Assembly (NCBI GenBank): GCA_002081555.1
Contig: KV920932.1
Coordinates: 1-57,280 of the forward strand
Origin: Protostelium mycophagum
Taxonomy: Eukaryota; Evosea; Variosea; Protosteliida; Protosteliaceae
Direction of reading: 5' to 3'
DNA length: 57,280 bases
Shown: in pieces, positions 15,111 through 30,888 of the stretch
Numbering within the stretch: position 1 is the first letter of the stretch
Layout of the letters: each line of letters opens with the position of its first letter
Program-made: the position numbers and the translations under genes
The notes under the pieces: model-generated
Seen by the model: the letters and a program-made list of their open reading frames with translations, nothing else
What the model was told of the DNA's origin: nothing
The model's database searches: none

Positions 15111-17109
15111 TTACAGCTCATCCTTGACATCCTGAACTCTGCCGCACATCAGCATACCATTCTTCATGTTATAGAGACTCACCCAGTGTGGCTGTCGAGG
15201 AAAGAGATAAAGTCATCCTTGCTGCGTCCTCCATCGTAGTCAACGGGGGTCTTGTTCTCTCCCTTGGGGAAGAACTTGATGGTGGGGAATCCACGGATGC
15301 CAAGCTTGGCGTCAACATCGTTGCTGTCTCGTGTCAGTGATAATGTACATGCTAATTCGTAATATTTATAGAACCACAGAACATGTGACCAGAAGGTTTA
15401 CAAACGTGTAGATACGCCAATAGTGATTTTTGATTGAAAACTCACGCGGTGGCGTCGATCTTGGCGATGACGACATCGTCGTTGCTGGCGTAATGTTGTC
15501 CCAGCTCTTCCCAGATGGGTGCGAGGGTCTTGCAGTGTCCGCACCAGGGTGCGTAAAACTCAACCAACACGTCCTTGTTTTGGTCCTGCTATTATTAGAC
15601 ACATAAAAAGGTCACATCAAACTCACGTATACAATGCTGTCAAAGTTCTTGCGAACGAGAATTGTGACAGGGGCATCGTTGGGGGTGGGGATCTCCTCAG
15701 ACTTGACGGTGGGCTCCAACTCCTTGGAGAAGTACTTGGTGGTAAACTCAGTCAGTGCCTCAGTGGCGATCTCCTTGGTCTCATCAAAGACGTAGTGGAG
15801 CCCGGAGCTCAGCTCCTATCATATAGTCAGTGAGAATTCATGGAAAATTCGAATTTTCGTGTGAAATTCTGACCTCGAGAACGAAGGCGGGAACAGTCTT
15901 TCCGGAAAGACCAAGGTTCTCTCCATGTCTCATAAACTTCTGGCTGTACAATTCTCAGTCATGTTGAAACGTGAACAAAAACTCACGCGTCGATCCAAAC
16001 CCATGAGAGCTTGCCTCTGGTGGTCTCGGCGATGGACTTGATCTTGTCCAGGTAAGTGTCCTTGTCAGCGGGGTTGATGAAAAGGTAGGCGATGGGAAGT
16101 CCAGAGTCAACATATGTTTTGTAGTTGGTGGGGCCGATCTCGTCCTGTGATGTCACTCAGACCTTTGCCATTAATGGATCAAGATGAAAATTCAAATAAA
16201 ACACTTACAACAAGAGGTGTAGAGTACTTCTTGATGGTGGCCTCAAGAGTCTCGAGCTGTGATCAGTGAATATCACCGCCAAAAACAGACACCGAGATAC
16301 AAACCTCTGTGGCAGCGAAGACGTTCTTCTTCTCGTCGAAGGGCTTGAAGAGGACAACGCTGTAGGTGCCCTCGGCTCCGGCCTCAGTGGCGACTGAGGG
16401 CTTTCCAACAACAGAGGCAAAAGTGAAAGAGTTTCTGAGGACGTTGGCGACAGCCTTGAACTTCTCCTCCTCTACACGAGGATCAATACATGAACAAAAA
16501 TAATGTATTTAAGACTTACCATCACTTCCTTCCTTCTCGAAGAAACCAACAACGGCAATATCTTTTCCGTCGGCAAGAGCCTGGACATCCTCTGTGGTGT
16601 TCAAAGAGGAGACGGCAGGCTGGTTCTGTCTCTTCATGTAGGAAACGATGGTCTCGGTGGTACGTCCTCCATCATACTCAGATACCTCTCCCTTTCTGAT
16701 GATGTCTTAGCACAGATCATTTTCATGATCAAATCTACCTGAAGACCTTGAGGGTGGGAAATCCTCTGACCTCGAAACGAGAGGCAAGGGGACGGTTCTC
16801 GTCAGTATCGGCGTTAACCTTTGCGAGGGTAATGCCAAGGGGCTCAAGCTCTTGTGCGGCTTGAGCGTAGTGAGGTGCAAGACTCTTACAGTGTCCACAC
16901 CAGGGGGCATAAAACTCGACAAGGACGAGGTCCTTGTTGGCGATGGTCTGAAATGTGGTAAGCCCATCAAACTCTCACACTTGTCCACAGATACGAACCT
17001 CATCAAAGTTTTCAGCGTTAAGGACGAGTACGCCCTCTTCGACCTCAACTGCAGCGAGGGCAGCGAGACCGCATGCTAATAACACGCTCAAGAAAAGAAC
17101 TCCTCTCAT
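15111..17109 (-). CDS. Protein disulfide isomerase (ER, KDEL)
   Basis: This oxidises and isomerises disulfides during folding in the ER lumen. The start at 17109 gives the signal peptide [20 protein letters not shown]. Domain order is a-b-b'-a'. Both thioredoxin domains carry the WCGHC active site within [11 protein letters not shown] (about 16880-16920 and 15530-15560). The last exon, reached through an intron at about 15133-15182, encodes only DVKDEL, so the ER-retention signal sits on its own mini-exon. Total length is about 500 residues, normal for classical PDI. GC content and codon choice are strongly biased compared with its neighbours, as expected for high expression. The start faces polyprenol reductase across about 125 bases. 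Confidence 0.95.
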
Positions 17110-17234
17110 CTGCAGTTGTTTAATTCGCATTTGTGTGATCGGTGACTGACCTTGATGAAGTTCTGGATTTTGTGAGGTAAACCTTTTTTCAATTTGATAA
17201 ACACGTGTCGAAAATTTTGATGTCATTCGCAGGG

Positions 17235-18256
17235 ATGACGAATCTGCTAAACGTGTGCAGAGCAGCATGGTTGGCCTCAATCGCACTCTTCGCTTTAAAG
17301 GCGACGTGGAAGAGATTGGATGAAGTGACATCATATGGAAAATTGCAGGATCAGGTGTTATTTCCGCTCTTGAAGAGCAGATGGAGTTGGACGAGTGGTT
17401 ATCTATTTGGCTTTGTGTGGAGCGTGTGCTTGTGGATCATCATTTGGGTAGGTGATCATTCCTTGGTTGATGTTAATTTCAATCAAGAATTCTCCACAAC
17501 TCATGAGCCATGTTCCAACCCGTTTACATACATACCTATACCCTTTATATGTTCAACCAACTGCTGTCGTTCACTTGTACATCTTCGTCTTCGTGCTTCA
17601 GGTCCATTTCATCTTTTGTCAACAACTCCGTGACCTCCTCAGGTATTGAGGAGGTTTTTAGAATGTGTATTTGTACATAAATTCAGTGATCGCCCGATGT
17701 CCATTTTTAACACATGCTTGGGTAAGTACGAAAACATTTACATCATGTCGACATCCGCAGCCCTCTCTTATTACTTTTTCGCTGTTCTAGCTCCGCCACT
17801 GGAGATATTGGATGATATATACAAGAACAAACATCATGATCTTTCATGGCGACACCTCTGTGCTGTGATCATATTCTTTTATGCAAGGTATGACATCAAT
17901 TACAACATTATCTCTGTGGTTGAATGGCTTTCTTTGGATCGTGATCAAGCCTCCCAGCTCACTTGTTCAACAGCCTGCAACAGAATCGGTGCCACATCAT
18001 TTTGTCTTCGACACCAAAGAAGGAGGGTGCTTACACCTTGCCTCGCGGTGGTTGGTTTGGCCTCGTCGCCTGCCCACATTATCTCTTTGAGATCATCATC
18101 TATATCTGTCTTTGGATCTTGTCTGGAGGACATATGCTTTCATGCAATGCGATGATTCTCGTATTTGTCACGATGAACTTGACACGAACCTCTTTAGAGG
18201 TGAGGAAGCAGTATGGGAAGAGTATAGTGAAGAGCATCATACCCTACTGTCTATAA
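17235..18256 (+). CDS. Polyprenol reductase (SRD5A3/DFG10-like)
   Basis: An integral ER membrane protein of the steroid 5-alpha-reductase family, needed to make dolichol for N-glycosylation. The N-terminal exon is hydrophobic (LFGFVWSVCLWIIIW). LRRFLECVFVHKFSDRPMS matches the RRFYE-like block of SRD5A3. The C-terminal catalytic region gives YTLPRGGWFGLVACPHYLFE (the SxPHY-type NADPH site), followed by SLEVRKQYGKSIVKSIIPYC. Length is about 270-300 residues. An in-frame Met 30 bases upstream is a possible alternative start. It shares a promoter region with the ER chaperone PDI, which fits a joint secretory-pathway role, though that is inference. Confidence 0.85.
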
Positions 18257-18998
18257 AGTTGAACTCAGATCTGTTTTAGTCTCAATGTCCTGTTCAGATT
18301 CTTCGGTATATTCACATAACATCAAAGAGATCACAGGCTATTCTGGAAGATAAGGATGGGGCACTGTGGTTTGAGCCTGCTTGTAGTGCCTTACTGATGT
18401 CTTTATTGGTATAAGAAATCACTTGGTAGACAACACCAAAAATGTTTCAGACCAGTTCTATGTACTCCTTGTTGTCTCAAGCTTAGAGATGTCAGAAATG
18501 GAACACGGGAGCAGTGAAGAAATAAAGAAGTTAAAACGCTACTGTGGTCTCAATTCTGTCTCTTCAGACAGACTGAGGTTTTATTAAGAGTCGTTGCATT
18601 GTAGATAGGATTGGAATGGTGGATGCAATGAAGGCTTAAGATAATATACGCTCTTGGAGGAACTGATATTATTATCCATATTTCTGATTAAAAGAAACTT
18701 ACGTGGCTTATAAGCTATTTTGGGTGTCTTCTCTGTCTTTCTTTTCTTTGTGACTTTCTTCTCTGCTCTAGATTTAGGGTCTTTAGACCTTTTCTTATGT
18801 TCTGTGCTAGCTTGAGTAACCTGAGACATTACTTCTTCTTGGAGCAATAGAACTGTCAACTACATATATCAGAGGTTTGGGGGGTGGGAAACTCCAGGCA
18901 CTGTGGGTGACCTCCAATAATTGATATCAATATCAATTATCAATTATTCAAAATAATAACAATTATTGAAAAATTCAACAAAATAGCTAGCTTTGAAC
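18257..18998. other. Weakly coding stretch with fragments, no confident gene
   Basis: On the plus strand, a TTTTAG acceptor near 18275 opens a frame reading ILRYIHITSKRSQ and LEDKDGALWFEPACS. Splicing over about 18412-18452 would carry it to SMYSLLSQA and a stop, giving the 3' end of a gene with no visible 5' part. On the minus strand, 18680-18829 encodes a lysine-rich stretch (MSQVTQASTEHKKRS...), then a donor and a short exon ending near 18584. Neither matches a family I recognise. The stretch ends at the first assembly gap. Confidence 0.3.
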
Positions 18999-19098
18999 NN
19001 NNNNNNNNNNNNNNNNNNNNNNNNNNNNNNNNNNNNNNNNNNNNNNNNNNNNNNNNNNNNNNNNNNNNNNNNNNNNNNNNNNNNNNNNNNNNNNNNNN
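18999..19098. other. Assembly gap (100 N)
   Basis: A run of exactly 100 N, a conventional placeholder for a scaffold gap of unknown length. Confidence 0.99.
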
Positions 19099-19261
19099 GG
19101 AGAAGTCCAATTTAAGAGTATTCAAGCCTCTGTTAAAGATGGCGTTTACAAATTCTCTTTTGTTGTGCGTCCTGCCTCTGCTGTGCTCATAACTGTGCCT
19201 TATAAAACAGCACCAATGGAATAAAGAATTAAACAATTAGGAATAAAACTTAAAAATTCAT

Positions 19262-19331
19262 GCCCGCGGGCGGAATCGAACCGCCGTCGTCAGAGCCACA
19301 ATCTGAAGTGCTACCACTATACCACGCGAGC
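19262..19331 (-). tRNA. tRNA-His (GTG anticodon), copy 2
   Basis: This has the same length and same D, anticodon and T arms as copy 1 at 198-267. The acceptor is GCTCGCG/CGCGGGC rather than GCTCGTG/CACGGGC, so a T-A pair has become C-G with both sides changed. The anticodon loop is TTGTGGC. The flanks are not obviously duplicated. Confidence 0.94.
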
Positions 19332-19429
19332 TTGAATATTTTGTCGCCTTCTGCAGATGTTGCATTGCTAGTAGTTATGTCTTTCAAATTTAAAAAGGTG
19401 ATTCCAAATGGCAATTCACCATCCATCTT

Positions 19430-23787
<4,358 letters not shown>

Positions 23788-23789
<2 letters not shown>

Positions 23790-24157
23790 GATGATCAGCA
23801 GCTGGGAAGATCCAAGGAGACTACGTAAATGCATAAATGACACCACTCTACAACTGCTATCTCAACAGCCCAAATCATTGACATATTTCTTCCACCAATA
23901 GTATCTGTGGCACAAGCTGGCAAAAAGCTCCATGTGCATCAACATCAAACATCAGAGGATTTATTTGTTCGGTATATGGAAAGCTTCGTGGTATCCAATT
24001 GATGATTGTGATGTTCTATTCCACTTTAAAGCTGTATTAGTCAAGGAATGGAGTGGAACATTTTAAATTCTATCACATTCCTTTCGCCAGTCAAAGCGTA
24101 AGTGAACAAACCCGATTTTCCGCCTAGTCCGTGGCCGAAAGAAGAGGGTACAGATAG
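23788..24157 (+). CDS. Small hypothetical protein divergent from IleRS
   Basis: ATG at 23788 opens MMISSWEDPRRL. A GTAAAT...CAACAG intron (23825-23870) then joins in phase to PQIIDIFLPPIVSV, AQAGKKLHVHQHQTSEDLF and VRYMESFV. A second intron leads to SRNGVEHFKFYHIPFASQ, and the frame closes within about 80 residues. Consistent splice phases and protein-like composition support a real gene, but I recognise no family. The start codon shares the tetramer CATG with the IleRS start on the other strand. The 3' end is uncertain (stops at 24127 or 24157). Confidence 0.4.
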
Positions 24158-24370
24158 AAACTAAACGAATGATGTGGATGCACCAGAATGAGGCCGTGAA
24201 AGGGGTCATCTGTTGTTCATTCCTTTGTTGTCGGGGTGACGTCACGAAAAAGAGAAGAAAATTAAGTGACCCTTCGCCATGCACGGCGTGCAAGTGGCAA
24301 CTCTCAAAAATTCGGAAAGACAGAGCATCTCTTCATCAGAGGACAGAACCACAGCAAAATAGAGGGAAAA

Positions 24371-24732
24371 TGACCAACAATACCTCATCTCAGGCTCATG
24401 AATTTTCAATCGTGTGGATTAGTTGTCCAACGGAGGAGGATGTAATAGAGAGACTCACAAACGAACCCCTCTCAAATGAGCTTTGTGCGGCCGTGAATCG
24501 TATCAATGGGGTTCAATCTTCATTCTATTTCCAAGGATCAATCGAAAAGACAGACGAGATAGTCCTTATTTATAAGACACGGTCCGGCCTCGTGAAGGAA
24601 CTCATGGATTTTATTCACACAATCCATCCATACAGTGAGGCGGAGATGTTCAGTTTGAAGTTGGAGCAAGCAAATCAGGCTTTTTTGAACACCATTAATG
24701 CCTACACAAAGGGTCTACCGAAGTCTCATTAG
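24371..24732 (+). CDS. cutA: CutA-like divalent-cation tolerance protein
   Basis: A small trimeric ferredoxin-like protein. The conserved order is visible: VWISCPTEEDVIERL, LCAAVNRINGVQSSFYFQG (equivalent to AACvNi-gv-S-y-W-G), EIVLIYKTRSG (the L-KT strand) and HTIHPYSEAEMFSL (the HPYe-pEi motif). MTNNTSSQAHEF at 24371 gives about 120 residues, normal for CutA. The same frame is open back to 24169, so a longer N-terminal form is possible. The gene appears intronless, unusual among its neighbours. CutA is linked to copper tolerance in bacteria; its eukaryotic role is unsettled. Confidence 0.87.
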
Positions 24733-24875
24733 AGGCACTCTCAATACCGACTCAATTTGCCAGAAGATATACGATATCACTTTACATCACCAAATCAAGA
24801 AGATAAAATGAGTTTAACAAGGTGTGACTTTATATAAGTATTTAAGACGTCATTCGAATAAATAGGGGGCTTGGC

Positions 24876-25793
24876 TTATTTAGCGAGCTGCTGGAACACA
24901 GAGAGTCTAGAGTTCATCGCGGAATCATCCCCAAAATCAATGTCCTGGATGGGAGAGCTGTCTTCCACAACCCAAGAAGTGGACCACACTGCAGGCTGCG
25001 CTCTGTTTTCTTATTATTTAAAGACACAAAACCAATATTATTATGTCCAGTGTATAAACAAAAATAATAAAACACACAAAAAATAATGTGAATTCTTACC
25101 CTTGATCATTGGTCTGATGGATGAAGCGGCAACGATTTCCATAAGTACAAGCGCCGGTGTTCTGGAAGGTCTTGCAGATCTCCGTCTTATATTTGGGATG
25201 TCTTAAGACGGGTCTGAGTTCGTGGTGTCCATGAGCGAACTGGCATTTGTGTCCATAACGGCAGAGACCAGTCTCCTGGAAAGATCTGCACAGTTCGGTC
25301 TTATACAGGTTTTGGCGAGAGAGTTCATCCTCCACGATCACCACTTCCTGTTCTTCCTCGAGATCAAAGGATCCATCTTCTCTTGGGGAGAGGTCACCTT
25401 GGGGGCTTCCTTTAGGGCTGACCGGGCGAGTCTATCAATTGTGTCAAAAATACAAGACAAGGATTGATTTGATCGAGGAGTTCAAGTGATTTCATTATGA
25501 GGTATTCACCTTTGTGGGAGTCTTCGGCTTAGAGCGACCAAAAATCTTGGTGTAAGATCTCTTGATGGCATTTCCTGGCTCCCAAGAAGGAGAGAAGGGA
25601 GATGGGGGTTTAGAAACAGGAGTAATGATTTCTGGCACAATGGCTGACTTTACATAGGTCTGAAGAGAGTAAATCACATGATCTCACCGAAGCGCAAAAA
25701 CTGATATGAAATGGATAGTTCACAACGAGAGAGTACCTGTCTAGCCTCTGGCCATGCATTTGGTGACTCCACGTTAGCCCAGATCCCGTTCAT
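24876..25793 (-). CDS. Tandem CCCH zinc-finger protein (TTP/ZFP36 type)
   Basis: Likely binds AU-rich mRNA elements and promotes decay. Two fingers with C-x8-C-x5-C-x3-H spacing are present: [25 protein letters not shown] and [25 protein letters not shown], each led by the YKTE motif and separated by about 18 residues. Both features are diagnostic of the tristetraprolin class. The start at 25793 gives [20 protein letters not shown] Pro/Ser-rich stretch ([15 protein letters not shown]) and an acidic [12 protein letters not shown] precede the fingers. The last exon ends [16 protein letters not shown]. About 220 residues over four exons. Confidence 0.9.
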
Positions 25794-25881
25794 TTTGATG
25801 ATTATATTCCAATTAGCGCTTATACAAACAAGTTCGTCTTCTGTAAGACTCAGTTTTTGAACTCGAGGAAGAGCAAGAAGA

Positions 25882-26273
25882 ATGGAAGAGAATGTGGATG
25901 CCCTCGGAATGGATGTTTCCTCAAGACACCCGCAAGAGGGAAATAGAACATATCACTTACTATTACTACTTGTCCTCGTGTCCGTTTGAATATATTCTTT
26001 AGAGGATGATGCTCGTCTGCTGAAAGAAGATATGCGGCTACAAACCTTCAACAAGAAAAAAGGTATTTCTCCGGCGTTTTGAGAATTCGTCCGCGTCTCC
26101 GTCTGACAGCCAAGAAGATAAAGAAGGTGAGCCCTCTCAACAGGTTCCCAACTTTGTAGAGTTGCATTTCCTTTCAAGAAAAACGCAAGTTGTTGAATTT
26201 CGGTGAAGAGGAAGTCCCAGTGTATGAAAACCTTCCTGTCAAACCCAGTGGTCGAACACCTCAGGAATGACAG
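25882..26273 (+). other. Possible small gene, unresolved
   Basis: ATG at 25882 opens MEENVDALGMDVSSRHPQEG. Downstream plus-strand segments look coding in places, for example LRIRPRLRLTAKKIKK and, after a candidate GTGAGC...TTTGTAG intron (about 26126-26158), RKLLNFGEEEVPVYENL. The phases of the first and later segments could not be reconciled into one model. I recognise no family. The stretch lies head-to-head with the CCCH gene and tail-to-tail with the ankyrin gene. Confidence 0.3.
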
Positions 26274-26304
26274 CAACAAAAAGAATTTATTCATATCTTC
26301 ACCC

Positions 26305-28469
26305 CTAAATCTTCTGTCCTGGTTCTGAGGAGCCGAAACGGACCGACGCGATTCTGTGCTGGAGCAACATTAGTTTTTTGAGAAATTTTTGTTTACCTTT
26401 CTGTATGCTCCTGGCGCCCACTGCACCTTGTCTAAGCCGCTTGTTGATGTCGACATGATATTCCCTGAATGCTTTTGAAATTGTGTTTTGGCGGCTGAGG
26501 GGGCAAACGCCTGTACAAAGTCAGTGGTGCTGGTGAAAATGGCATCATACCACAAGTCTCGCGTTGATGCGGCCCATAAACTCTGCAATTGACGCGTTTA
26601 TCTCATCCTCCCGCATTTGCAAATCGCTTTCCTCCAAGAATAGAAGTATCTCCTCTATCACAAAAATCCTGTCCTCGGTTCTGTGCATCTACAATGCCAC
26701 GTCACGATTGAGTGAATCGCTGTACAAGGACTTACCAAGCTTGTGAGCATTTTAGCCTTTTGATATTCTTTCGCGTCGATAGCGTCTTTTCGCTGCTGCG
26801 AAATCCTGCTGATTTGTAATTCAAGATAAGCCTTGTCTCCCTCCAAAGTCTTTCGATCTTAAAATAATTAAAATCATGACGTTGATTGTAAATAGAAAAC
26901 TTGCCTAATTCTGTCGGCCCACTTTTAGATTTCATTCCCACGACAGGGCTGACCGGGGCAGAACGAGACTGTCCTCCACCATTTTTGGACGCAAACGGGG
27001 AGAGGGCATTCCTTCATGACTGAGATCCTCATAAAGGAGATAAAGAACTTACTTCTTCTTGGGCGGCTCGTCAGGCTCGTCGCCTGGCAGGTCGACACCT
27101 TTTCCAGAACTATCACGCATCCATTTTTTACTTTTCGACGCTTTAAGTTCGTTTTCCTAAGTCGCTCAGTATATTTTGGTAGCAAGTGATGCACCTCTTG
27201 TTTCTTCTCAGCCTTTATGCGCGCCTTCTCTTCAGATAACTGTCCACCGCATCAATATTATCACCTCTATGGCATAAGAAATACCTCCTGCTCCTTCTTC
27301 TTTCTCTCTCTCTCGTCTAATGAATTCTTCAAGGTATTTCGCCTCCTTTCTAAGGCTTGCCTGTGGCATTCAGTGATCATCGGAGTTATTTTCTTACATG
27401 TGCACTTCTAAAAGCTCTGAAACATCTTTGAAACCAGCGATTTGTGCAAGTTGCGCAGGTTGAAATCCTTTATCATTCTCCACCTGCAAGTTCTTTATCA
27501 AATGATTTGCTGCACAAATACCTCTTGATTCGCCCCTGCCGCGAGGAGTGCAGCCACACTGGCTGCCGATCCTGATGTACATGCTAAATGCAGTGGCGTA
27601 TTTTTGCTTCTCATATCAGTTTATGTCACATATATGAAATCAAATTGTACAACTCACTTTGTTGGGTGAGGCGCATTCACATTTGAACCCTTCGCGATCA
27701 ATTTTTCCACTCCTCTGCTGTATCCTTGAAGACAAGCTTCGTGCAGCAGTCCATTTCCTTTGGATACCTTATCTTTTAGTTTTGAAGATATCATGGAATC
27801 TACCTCTGCGTCAAGTTTCACTCCCGCATGGAGCAATTTCTCGAACATGACATCATCTTGCATCCAAATTGCAAAATAGACTGGAGCTCTGCCACATGTT
27901 ATTGAAATAGTACAGAGGCGTGAAATCACCTTTTTTCTTCATCGAGTGCGTTAATGTCTGCTCCAGCCTCGATCAGCCTTTCCACGGCAAACATGTCTGA
28001 TCGTCTTGCAGCTTGATGAAGTGGCGTGATACCAGTGAGATTCTGAACCTTTGCACTGGCTCCTCTTCGTAAGAGTACATCAAGACATTCAGGCGCAGAA
28101 AATTCACACGCCAAATGGACGGCGGTATCACCTGTTTTAGCATCTCGAGCTTCCAAGATGTCCTCGTCAACATCAGCTTCGTGATGACGTCTTGATTTTC
28201 TCACCTCACTGTTTCGTAACCCCTTCTCGATCAGCTCTTCCACAACTTTGCTCTCATCATTTAGAATCGCGGTAAATAATTTTACTCCTCTCTTATGCGT
28301 TTCACAACTGCATGATTAGAATATAGAATCAATTTGACACCTACACTAGATCAGCCTTCCTCTGTTTGCTGAGTGCAGCTCTCGTAGACCTATTGATACG
28401 AGTGGTTCTGGTGTCTGCTCTTGCAGAATTGATTGGAATAGCGTCTATCTCTGCAGGTCTGGCCGCCAT
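26305..28469 (-). CDS. Ankyrin-repeat protein with charged coiled-coil C-terminal half
   Basis: The start at 28469 gives MAARPAEIDAIPINSARADT. After a basic exon come five or more ankyrin repeats: GDTAVHLACEFSAPECLDVL, GITPLHQAARRSDMFAVERL, APVYFAIWMQDDVMFEKLL, GLLHEACLQGYSRGVEKLI and TPLHLACTSGS. The second half is Lys/Glu-rich and predicted coiled coil (for example EEFIRREREKEE and KARIKAEKKQE), then LEGDKAYLELQISRISQQRK and IEEILLFLEESDLQMRED. The last exon ends VRFGSSEPGQKI. About 530 residues. Ankyrin repeats mediate protein binding; no catalytic domain is visible, so the function stays open. Confidence 0.75.
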
Positions 28470-29178
28470 GGCAAGTGTGCTCTCGGAAGCCAAGGTTGGT
28501 GTTGTAGTACGGTCCTGGGAGCACAATTTTTCGTGCAAAAGGCTAAGAACACAGCTTCCGGCCTCGACAGAAACCCAAAATGGTTTCAGCAAACTGGGAT
28601 ATTTTATCCTTCTTGTGAATGGTTCTCCATTAATATAAAAGCAGATAATATTTTTGTAAAAACTTTGTGCAGCCTGAAGTCGACAGTAAAGAAAGGCCTG
28701 ACTTCCCCACCAATAGCTGAGTTTTGTACAAAGGCGTCAAGGATCAAGCACCTAACCGTCACGTGTCAAATACTTTTGTTTGTACGTCACTTATCTAATT
28801 GATTATATTCAATTGATGATACTCGTGGATGATCAGAAGAGTGAGTGATTGTTGATTGGCAGGAGATGGCTTCCATGGCAATTTCATCCCTCACAACAGG
28901 ACGCTCAGTTCCGGATGAACCGTTGTTATCAACGGAAAATGTGAATTCAAGATGAAAAGATAGAAGGAGATCGCTCCAGTCTCGAAAACAACTTCAACAA
29001 GACGCAAAAGAAGGGAATTCCAATCAAATCGAAACATGTTGAAGGCAAACTCTACAACGAAGAACTATAGAGGTTTTGCATTGCACTGCTGTTCAAAAGG
29101 AGAGATAACGTCTGTATAAAGCCTCGAGGACCTTCTTTTATTCGGTCCCAGATTCCTCGGTCAATATATCGCATAATC
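28470..29178. other. Intergenic stretch with one weak small candidate
   Basis: This separates the ankyrin gene start from the S28 gene end, both on the minus strand. On the plus strand, ATG at 28866 reads MASMAISSLTTGRSVPDEPL. If a very short (23-base) GTGAAT...GATAG intron is removed, it continues to KEIAPVSKTTSTRRKRREF and stops at 29119. The unusually short intron makes this doubtful. The motif TCTACAACGAAG occurs near 29051. Nothing else is supported. Confidence 0.3.
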
Positions 29179-29612
29179 TTAGCGCAGTCTTCTTGCCTCA
29201 CGCTCAGACTCCATCAGGATAAGGATGTCTCCCTCACGGACGGGACCCTTGACGTTACGGATGATGTATCTGAAAGCATATAAATAAGAATTACATTTGA
29301 ATAGTTCAAGTGCATGTTGGGCTCACCTGGTCTGGTCATCAACGAACTGGACACGAACTTGGGTAACTCCTCCTCTGGATCCGGTTCTTCCGAGGATATC
29401 AATAACCTTAGCGGGCTTGGGGGCTTCCTATGGCACATATATAAGGATCATGTTCATGGACAACTCGATTGGAAAGAAGATATAGGCAGAGGATTAAGAT
29501 ATGGTCATGAGATTTTTTCGAGAAAAGAACATGAAAGAGGGCTATAGTATAGATATAGATTGATAATAGACATCTACAAAGGTCCTCTACTCACAACTCC
29601 GAGGGCAGACAT
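29179..29612 (-). CDS. Small ribosomal subunit protein eS28
   Basis: A 40S subunit protein near the decoding site and mRNA exit. After the first exon, MSALGV, an intron of about 170 bases leads to [20 protein letters not shown] and then [20 protein letters not shown], ending EREARRLR. The family signature [13 protein letters not shown] and the invariant [10 protein letters not shown] end are intact. Length is about 68 residues, as in other eukaryotes. Only six residues lie on exon 1, a layout common in ribosomal-protein genes. It diverges from the GT8 gene over about 160 bases. Confidence 0.95.
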
Positions 29613-29771
29613 GCTGATTCTGTGTGATCGACGAGGAAAAGAAGAGGATCAGTGCTCGTCCAAAAAAGAAGATAGTGAAACTGCGATCTGCGATATCTAT
29701 TTACAACGCGACATTTCTGATATTATAACAATTTTTTCTTAAATCCCGATTGACGTATATGGCGGGTTCAC

Positions 29772-30705
29772 ATGAGAAATAGACTCAAGTTCTTGATAGC
29801 AGCTATCCTCTATATAGTCTTCTCTATCCTAACTCATCTTCTGATCAATGCTTATCAGAACCGGTTCCTCATAGTGGTGGAAGATGGAGTTTCACCAGAG
29901 TTATTTAAAGCTCACGAGAAGAGGAATGTTTCGGCCTTTGTCACCAGCTTGTACGACGACTCCTATGCGGATCTTCTGGGTGTTCTAGCATTCTCGCTCG
30001 ACAAGTACAATAACTCTGCTCCAGAGAAATTGGTGATTTATACTCCCGAACAGGTATTTAGTCGTCACTGATCTGGCTTACAACCAGTAGGTTTCAGAGG
30101 AGACAGTACGCCAAGTGGAGAAATATGGATGGCGGCTTCGACCAGTACCGAGAATAGAATCTCCAAGACCGGGGATCGCCCACCAGTTTAGGGATCAATT
30201 CACCAAATTAACCATTTGGAACTTGACAGAATACGAGAAGGTTGTTTATTTGGACGCGGATACTTTGGTGGTCAATAACATCATGGATATGTTCGCCTCT
30301 CCGTGTGAGCTATCTGCTACAGGAGATGTCAATCAAGGACGCTTAGGACACCATATCAACGCTGGGATCATGGTGATTCGGCCAAACAGAGCAGTCTTTG
30401 AGGACATGAAACAGAAGATATATATCGATAACTACAACGTATTGAACGCAGAACAAGCCTTCTTGAGGGTCTACTTCAAATATAGCACATGTGTGCTTCC
30501 CTTCTATTTCAATGGCAACGTCGCACTCAAGATCGAGTACCTCGATTTGTGGGATCGTTACATTTTCCCACAGATGAGGATCATTCATTACACACAACAC
30601 AAGCCACATAGAGGGAGATACACGTATCATTTGTGGCAGAAAGAGGTCGATATGTGGTGGGAGATGAGAGAAGAGATGGACAGACGACATTTTCCAAAAA
30701 TTTAG
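29772..30705 (+). CDS. Type II membrane glycosyltransferase, family GT8 (glycogenin-like)
   Basis: This transfers a sugar from a nucleotide sugar, probably in the Golgi lumen. The start at 29772 gives MRNRLKFLIAAILYIVFSIL, a short basic cytosolic tail and one membrane anchor. The catalytic domain shows AFVTSLYDDSYADLLGVLAF, KLTIWNLTEYEKVVYLDADT (containing the DxD metal site DAD), FNAGIMVI-type HHINAGIMVIRPNR, NAEQAFLR and IIHYTQHKPH, where the terminal HY motif matches GT8 enzymes. Only one intron (around 30053-30093) is needed. About 298 residues. The donor is unknown; glycogenin and plant GUX enzymes are relatives. Confidence 0.88.
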
Positions 30706-30888
30706 TCGTGGCTGTGCTCGAGGCGAGGCTGAGATTTGTAAAGAGACCAAACGTCCTCTTCCTTCAGTTCTTTAAAATGCCACATGATAAGGTTGACAAT
30801 TATGGAAATCATCACGACACAGAAGTGGCTCTAAGAATGTCTTAGAGGACAAGATAAAGATTTCATCATGATGATTACATGCCATTCT

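Noticed and set aside
15519-15833. A 104-codon plus-strand open frame
   Set aside because: It is a shadow of the disulfide isomerase a' domain on the other strand, arising from GC-biased codon use.
18584-18860. A lysine-rich minus-strand exon considered as a histone H2B tail
   Set aside because: The downstream exon does not continue into a histone fold and the frame closes within about 20 residues.
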